NCBI GenBank assembly: GCA_030648155.1
Contig: JAUSIK010000007.1
Location: forward strand, 1-61,078
Direction: 5' to 3'
DNA length: 61,078 bases
From: Nanobdellota archaeon
GTDB lineage: Archaea > Nanobdellota > Nanobdellia > Pacearchaeales > GW2011-AR1
The translations under genes and the position numbers were made by a program. Position 1 is the stretch's first letter; every line of letters starts with the position of its first letter. The notes below the pieces were generated by a model. The model did not search any database. It was not told the origin of the DNA and saw only the letters and a list, made by a program, of their open reading frames with translations. Shown in pieces: positions 56,744-61,078 of this stretch.

Positions 56744-59434
56744 ATGAAAAAAAGAGGAATTTTAATAAGCAGTATGATTATAGTTTTAATATTCTCTTTA
56801 GCTTTTGCTAATGCTGGCTTTAAATATTATGGGCATAATATTGAAAAAAAATATAGGGCTGGAGAAGTAATAACAGGATATGTTAATATTAGCCTTGAAA
56901 ATGAAAATGCGGATTCAATATTGGCAAGTAATTTAGAGGGAAATATTTCTATTCTTGAGTTTTTGAATAGAAATGATCTCGCAGAGGGGTTACACTACAC
57001 TTGCAATATTGGCGGATGTGAAAGAGGATATACTTCTAAAAATGAAATAAACAGTATTAATTTAAATAAAGAGAGTATAGTCGGCATTAAAATAGTTGGA
57101 AGTAATATTGATGAAATAAAACTTTTTAAGTTTGGAGCTGAAAGTGGATTGAGTGCATCTTGCGAGAGTCCATTGGAAATAGATATATTAGAAGATGGTG
57201 CAAATATTATTTCTAGCCGTTCATATAATGATGTATCTTGCTCTTCTAATAATTATGGATGTTTTGACAATCAGTTAGTGGAACATTCAAAAATATTAAT
57301 AGAAGATCAGGAAATATGCCAAACTATTGATATGAAATATGCTCCTGCATTTAGAATTGGGGCAAAAATTGCAAATAGCACTAATGGAAACGGAAGATTA
57401 AGAATGACAATGTATAATTCAGAAGGGGCAAGCGTTTCTTGCGTACTCCCTGAAAATTCACAACCTGATCAGGAGCTCGATTGCATTGTACCATCTATTC
57501 CTGCAAATGGAAACTACAGCGTATGTATTGAAAGCCTCGATTATTCTGCATCTGGTAAACCTCAATATAGAATAAAATCAGAAAAGAGCGGGAATGTATG
57601 CGGAAGTTCTGGAAGAGATTTTGAGATATTTGCAAGAGCATTACAATATGGCAGTTCTCCAATGGAAGTTAATAATTCCTTAATGGATGAATTATATTCT
57701 ATAGATTTAGAAGAGGAGATTCTGGATTATCTTAAAGAAAAATATGAACTAAACGATGACGGAAGTGTTGTGTGTGAACCACTTTGTATTGTACCGATTA
57801 AGTTTAGGGGTCCATTACAAACTGTAAAAATTGGCAGTGTTAGGCTTTTATACTCCGATGGAGGGTTAACAGTTGATGATGAGGACTACAACAAATTTTA
57901 TGAATTGGGAACTACTGACGTCAAAATCAATTCAAGACCATTAAAATTAGATATGTCTGAGGCCGATTTTGTTATCCCAATCGAAACTAAGAATAAGTCT
58001 GAATTTAAACTTTATTTGAACAATCAGCAAGTATTTAGGGAAAACATTAGTGTTGAGGAAAGTTTTGATTTTGGTATTTCTCCAAGATTTATTCTTATAG
58101 GAATAAACACAAAATTAGAGGCAAAAAGCATGTATAATATAACATCATCTAAATGGGACTATGGGGATGGAACAGTTGAAGAAGTGGAAGGGGTGATAAG
58201 CAGACATACATTTACTGAATCTGGAGATTACAATATCAAAGTAGAATTAAAAAGAAAAGACGGCGTAAGTGCAATAAAAACTTTTGAAATGATTGTGGGC
58301 AATCCTAAAGAAGCCTCTAACAGAACAATAAAGAATTATAAATCCAGATTAAATAATATTACACTAAGTCTTGATAAATTTTCTCCTGGAGTAAAAAATT
58401 CTTTAATGGAATTGTTAGAAATTGAAAACTTAAAAATGGAATTGGCAAGCCTTGAAAAAAGATTTGCAAATTCCAGCAGTGATGCGGATTATACTGAAGT
58501 TGTTGAAGGGCTTCTAGCACTGGATATTCCTCTTGCTATTGCAACTAGCAAAGAGGGAAAACTTCCTTTAGCTGTTGGATTTGAGGGTATAGATGCAAGT
58601 TATATTGAGGAGGTATCGAAAGAAGAAGTTGAAGAGGATGAACTTGCAGAAAAAATAATTGAATGGATGAATTCCAATTATAGGCTTGAGGGAGAATTTA
58701 ATATTATATCCAGATTTAACGAAGGCAAAAAGGAAGAAGTGCTATCTAGTTTTATTTTGAAAATTGAACCAATCTCTGATTTTGCAGACAATAAATATTT
58801 GTTTATAGGATATCCCTTTGAAAGCATAACCTTTAAGCAGGACTACGGCCAAAAAGAAGTTGGTGAGGGAGAGGGCGCTTACATTCCTCTTAAAGTCGGC
58901 AGTGAAGAGATAGAATTTCATATTGATGAGGGAATAGAGATTTATGATTTGGGAATTTATGTTTCCCCTTCAGTTCAAAGCTTTACTTTTGAATCAAGTG
59001 ATGATGAAAAACCTACCTGTCTTCCTGATGATGAAGACTGCCAGGAGGCATTCCCATTAATTAATTTCTTAATTGGCATAGGCATAGTTATTTTGGCCAG
59101 TTTTATAGGATATATAGTATTGCAGGAATGGTATAAGCGGAATTATGAAAGACACTTGTTTAAGAGCGGGCATGACTTGTATAATTTAATTAATTTTATT
59201 TATAATTCTCGAGCAAGTGGACTAGGGGATAATGAAATAAAGAAAAAATTAAAAATTGCGGGCTGGGAAGGGGAAAAAATAAATTACGCTTTCAAGAAGA
59301 TAGATGGGAAAAGAACAGGAATGTGGGAAATTCCTCTTTTCAAAGGAATGGAAAATAGGAAAGTCAAGGAAGAAATAGCAAAAAGGCAGGGGGGAGAGGT
59401 TAACGCAAAATTTATTAAACACCCGCGTTTCTAG
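56744..59434 (+). CDS. large surface protein with PKD domain and cytoplasmic tail
   Basis: 896 residues: signal peptide, a long beta-rich exterior, a PKD domain near 465-525 (WDYGDGTVEEVEGVISRHTFTESGDYNIKVEL), then PTCLPDDEDC before a membrane helix at about 772-795. The last 100 residues are cytoplasmic and contain SRASGLGDNEIKKKLKIAGWEGEKINYAFKK, a short helical motif. No enzyme motif. Starts 22 bases after the previous surface gene. Confidence 0.8.
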   Translation: MKKRGILISSMIIVLIFSLAFANAGFKYYGHNIEKKYRAGEVITGYVNISLENENADSILASNLEGNISILEFLNRNDLAEGLHYTCNIGGCERGYTSKNEINSINLNKESIVGIKIVGSNIDEIKLFKFGAESGLSASCESPLEIDILEDGANIISSRSYNDVSCSSNNYGCFDNQLVEHSKILIEDQEICQTIDMKYAPAFRIGAKIANSTNGNGRLRMTMYNSEGASVSCVLPENSQPDQELDCIVPSIPANGNYSVCIESLDYSASGKPQYRIKSEKSGNVCGSSGRDFEIFARALQYGSSPMEVNNSLMDELYSIDLEEEILDYLKEKYELNDDGSVVCEPLCIVPIKFRGPLQTVKIGSVRLLYSDGGLTVDDEDYNKFYELGTTDVKINSRPLKLDMSEADFVIPIETKNKSEFKLYLNNQQVFRENISVEESFDFGISPRFILIGINTKLEAKSMYNITSSKWDYGDGTVEEVEGVISRHTFTESGDYNIKVELKRKDGVSAIKTFEMIVGNPKEASNRTIKNYKSRLNNITLSLDKFSPGVKNSLMELLEIENLKMELASLEKRFANSSSDADYTEVVEGLLALDIPLAIATSKEGKLPLAVGFEGIDASYIEEVSKEEVEEDELAEKIIEWMNSNYRLEGEFNIISRFNEGKKEEVLSSFILKIEPISDFADNKYLFIGYPFESITFKQDYGQKEVGEGEGAYIPLKVGSEEIEFHIDEGIEIYDLGIYVSPSVQSFTFESSDDEKPTCLPDDEDCQEAFPLINFLIGIGIVILASFIGYIVLQEWYKRNYERHLFKSGHDLYNLINFIYNSRASGLGDNEIKKKLKIAGWEGEKINYAFKKIDGKRTGMWEIPLFKGMENRKVKEEIAKRQGGEVNAKFIKHPRF

Positions 59435-59440
59435 AAGACT

Positions 59441-60079
59441 ATGATTAGGATAATAAGGAATTTTTCGAGGAGGATTATTGCCAGCCTGTTCAATAGAAAA
59501 GAGAATATAAAAATAGGCTTTTATGGGCCCCCAAATAGTGGAAAAACTACCTTGGCTAATTTAATTTGCAGGGATTGGACTGGCCAAGAGATTGGAACGA
59601 CAAGCAATGTGCCTCATGAGACAAGAGAGGTTCAATTTAAAGAAAAAGTTGAAATTACACATAAAGGCAAAGTTCTTACCTTTAAAATTGTGGATACACC
59701 TGGAATAGCGACGAAGATTGATTACGAAGACTTTTTAAGGTTTGGACTTAAAAAAAATGAAGCTAAAAAAAGAGCTAAGGAAGCTACACAAGGGATTATT
59801 GAATCTATAAAATGGCTGAATGATATGGATGCAGTGGTTGTTGTTTTAGATTCGGCTGAAAACCCTTACTCGCAGGTAAATATTACTATAATTGGGAATT
59901 TGGTAGCTCGAAAAATTCCCGTACTTGTAGTAGCAAATAAGATAGATTTAAAAAAATCAAATATTAAGAGATTACAGGCCGCATTTCCAGAATATGAGGT
60001 TGTTGGAATTTCAGCCAGAGACAGCAGTAATATGGATGAGTTTTATGAATCGCTATTTAGATTGGCGAAAAAAATATAA
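59441..60079 (+). CDS. Era-like GTPase of the archaeal DUF2073/DUF2072 trio
   Basis: 212 residues with all G motifs: G1 GPPNSGKTTLA, G2-region Thr, G3 VDTPG, G4 NKID and G5 SARD. An N-terminal basic amphipathic segment (IRNFSRRIIASLFNR) may touch the membrane. The gene is followed by DUF2073 and a zinc-ribbon DUF2072 gene, a conserved archaeal trio. Function unknown. Confidence 0.9.
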   Translation: MIRIIRNFSRRIIASLFNRKENIKIGFYGPPNSGKTTLANLICRDWTGQEIGTTSNVPHETREVQFKEKVEITHKGKVLTFKIVDTPGIATKIDYEDFLRFGLKKNEAKKRAKEATQGIIESIKWLNDMDAVVVVLDSAENPYSQVNITIIGNLVARKIPVLVVANKIDLKKSNIKRLQAAFPEYEVVGISARDSSNMDEFYESLFRLAKKI

Positions 60080-60081
60080 AA

Positions 60082-60480
60082 ATGGGGAAAATAGATAATT
60101 CGAAAATAAAGGGATTGAGGATACATGTAATGCCTTATTCTGAAGTGAAAGATATGGGGATTTCTGAAAGAGTAAGAAAGATTTTGAGCTTGATACTTGG
60201 AAATAAGATAGTAATTCTTCATGGAAGATTAAGACCTGAAGAAGAAGCAAGACTTATTGAGGATACAATGGCCATGGTGGATCACATCAAGAATTTCAAA
60301 GGAATTGAACTGGCAGTAATTGAGCCTGACATGAGGGGGGAAAGTATGTTTATGAAGATGAAATATGGTATTGCAAAAAGCCTTGTAGGAGACAGCAGTG
60401 CATTAACTGTGATAGGCCCTGCATCTATAATTAAAGAGATAAAGAAAGACCCTAGAAAGATTGAATTGTTGTTGAGCTAA
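60082..60480 (+). CDS. DUF2073 family protein
   Basis: 132 residues: LRIHVMPYSEVKDMGISERVRKILSLILGNKIVILHGRLRPEEEARLIE and VIEPDMRGESMFMKMKYGIA, GDSSALTVIGPASII. Conserved in archaea next to an Era-like GTPase and a zinc-ribbon protein, as here. Two bases after the GTPase gene. Confidence 0.88.
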   Translation: MGKIDNSKIKGLRIHVMPYSEVKDMGISERVRKILSLILGNKIVILHGRLRPEEEARLIEDTMAMVDHIKNFKGIELAVIEPDMRGESMFMKMKYGIAKSLVGDSSALTVIGPASIIKEIKKDPRKIELLLS

Positions 60481-60522
60481 AGGCATATAAATATTTATTA
60501 AGTATATGGATTTTAATTTATA

Positions 60523-60915
60523 ATGCCATATCGTTGCGTCCACTGCTCGAAACTTTATGAAGATGCATCCAAAGAGGTTTTAACAGGATGCGCAAACTGC
60601 GGTAGAAAATTTTTCTTTTATATAAAAAAAGAAAAATTAGCTATGATGGAAAATTCTTCTCAAAAAAACGAGCCCGAATTGGAATTGGATGAAGAAGAAA
60701 GAAAAAAGATAGAAGCGGATGTGAGAGAAATTGCAGGTATTACTAATGAAGAAACGCCTATCTTTCTAGATTTTGAAAGTGTAAAAGTTATAAAAGAGGG
60801 GAAGTATCTTTTAGACCTGCCTAAATTATTTTCTGGAAAACCGCAGGTATATCAATTAGAGGACGGGCGATATATTGTTGATTTAAGTTTTATAAAAAGT
60901 GATGATAAGGATTAG
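60523..60915 (+). CDS. zinc-ribbon protein, DUF2072-like
   Basis: 130 residues. Zinc knuckle pairs CVHC (MPYRCVHCSKLYED) and CANC (GCANCGRKFFFYIK), an acidic Glu/Lys linker, then a small beta domain (LDFESVKVIKEGKYLLDLPKLFSGKPQVYQLEDGRYIVDL). Third gene of the archaeal GTPase/DUF2073/DUF2072 trio. Confidence 0.85.
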   Translation: MPYRCVHCSKLYEDASKEVLTGCANCGRKFFFYIKKEKLAMMENSSQKNEPELELDEEERKKIEADVREIAGITNEETPIFLDFESVKVIKEGKYLLDLPKLFSGKPQVYQLEDGRYIVDLSFIKSDDKD

Positions 60916-60959
60916 TTCATCTGCGAAAGTATTATAAACTAAAAAAGATTTCAATTATA

Positions 60960-61078
60960 ATGAAGATTGAGGTGAATATTGAGAAGAAATACTTTATTGT
61001 ATTGTTGAGTGTTGTTTTAGTTTTAGGAATAATAGGAATAGGATATGCTTTTGGAGGGAACAATCCAAGCGTTGTTGG
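60960..61078 (+). CDS. membrane or secreted protein, 5' fragment
   Basis: The frame opens at ATG 60960 and runs off the window end. The visible 39 residues show a charged N-terminus (MKIEVNIEKKY), a hydrophobic helix (FIVLLSVVLVLGIIGIGYAFG) and the start of a mature region (GNNPSVVG). No further call is possible. Confidence 0.6.
   Translation, partial: MKIEVNIEKKYFIVLLSVVLVLGIIGIGYAFGGNNPSVV

Noticed and set aside
1..61078. CRISPR array, insertion sequence or prophage
   Set aside because: No regularly spaced repeats, transposase, integrase or phage structural gene is visible.

Overview
This window comes from a small-genome, AT-rich archaeon, most likely a DPANN lineage of the Nanoarchaeota/Woesearchaeota/Pacearchaeota type. 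The evidence is a complete archaeal ribosomal-protein superoperon, an archaeal exosome/SBDS/proteasome block, PCNA, RpoK, SecY, type IV pilins with class III signal peptides, BRE/TATA promoters, and a primase in one chain that joins a PriS domain to a PriL-like C-terminus. The exact lineage is an inference from gene content and a divergent 16S gene; no tree was built.

Layout. 1-1910: 16S rRNA with tRNA-Ala(UGC) downstream, both on the minus strand, each with its own TATA box, plus arms of a pre-16S processing stem. 2185-8250: uS2, a histidine phosphatase, an unexpected sigma-70 region-2-like protein, a large LamG surface protein and a compact enolase. 8335-14640: the RpoK-Rrp42-Rrp41-Rrp4 operon, SBDS and proteasome alpha. 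This block is broken by a nucleotidyltransferase cassette and by a noncoding element that also occurs upstream of uS2. 14667-16050: an AbiE-like nucleotidyltransferase/winged-helix pair with direct repeats at its promoter. 16059-33125: SecY, an EMC3-like (DUF106) protein and the ribosomal superoperon uL3 to uL15, all on the minus strand. It is interrupted once on the plus strand by a SpeD-like/nucleotidyltransferase cassette, and it carries four unrecognised genes fitted tightly between ribosomal-protein genes. 33360-46030: transglutaminase-like protein, PCNA, primase, membrane-anchored surface proteins, a nuclease, ProX-like deacylase, NUDIX and sugar nucleotidyltransferase. 46132-47354: glutaredoxin and thioredoxin reductase. 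47389-59434: type IV pilus region with pilin-like proteins, a secretion ATPase, two membrane platform proteins, a missed 53-residue gene and two large surface proteins, interrupted by an Arm/Rmt-type 16S rRNA methyltransferase homologue. 59441-60915: the archaeal GTPase/DUF2073/DUF2072 trio. The window ends inside a further membrane-protein gene.

Expression. Many first genes have a TATA box centred 25-29 nt before the start codon, with the housekeeping form AATCTTTAWAAA on the coding strand. This implies leaderless transcripts and corrects several starts. Exceptions with real leaders are uL3 (about 100 nt with a hairpin), rrp4 (about 63 nt, with an inverted repeat around the TATA box) and psmA (about 25 nt with a Shine-Dalgarno). 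The 16S 3' end keeps the CCTCC anti-Shine-Dalgarno, and several internal operon genes have GGAG-like sites.

Most novel signals: (1) a duplicated, roughly 230-nt noncoding element upstream of uS2 and SBDS; (2) a palindromic upstream element shared by SBDS and secY at identical spacing; (3) four unknown genes embedded in the ribosomal superoperon; (4) three nucleotidyltransferase cassettes at or next to breakpoints of conserved clusters; (5) a sigma-70-like domain in an archaeon.
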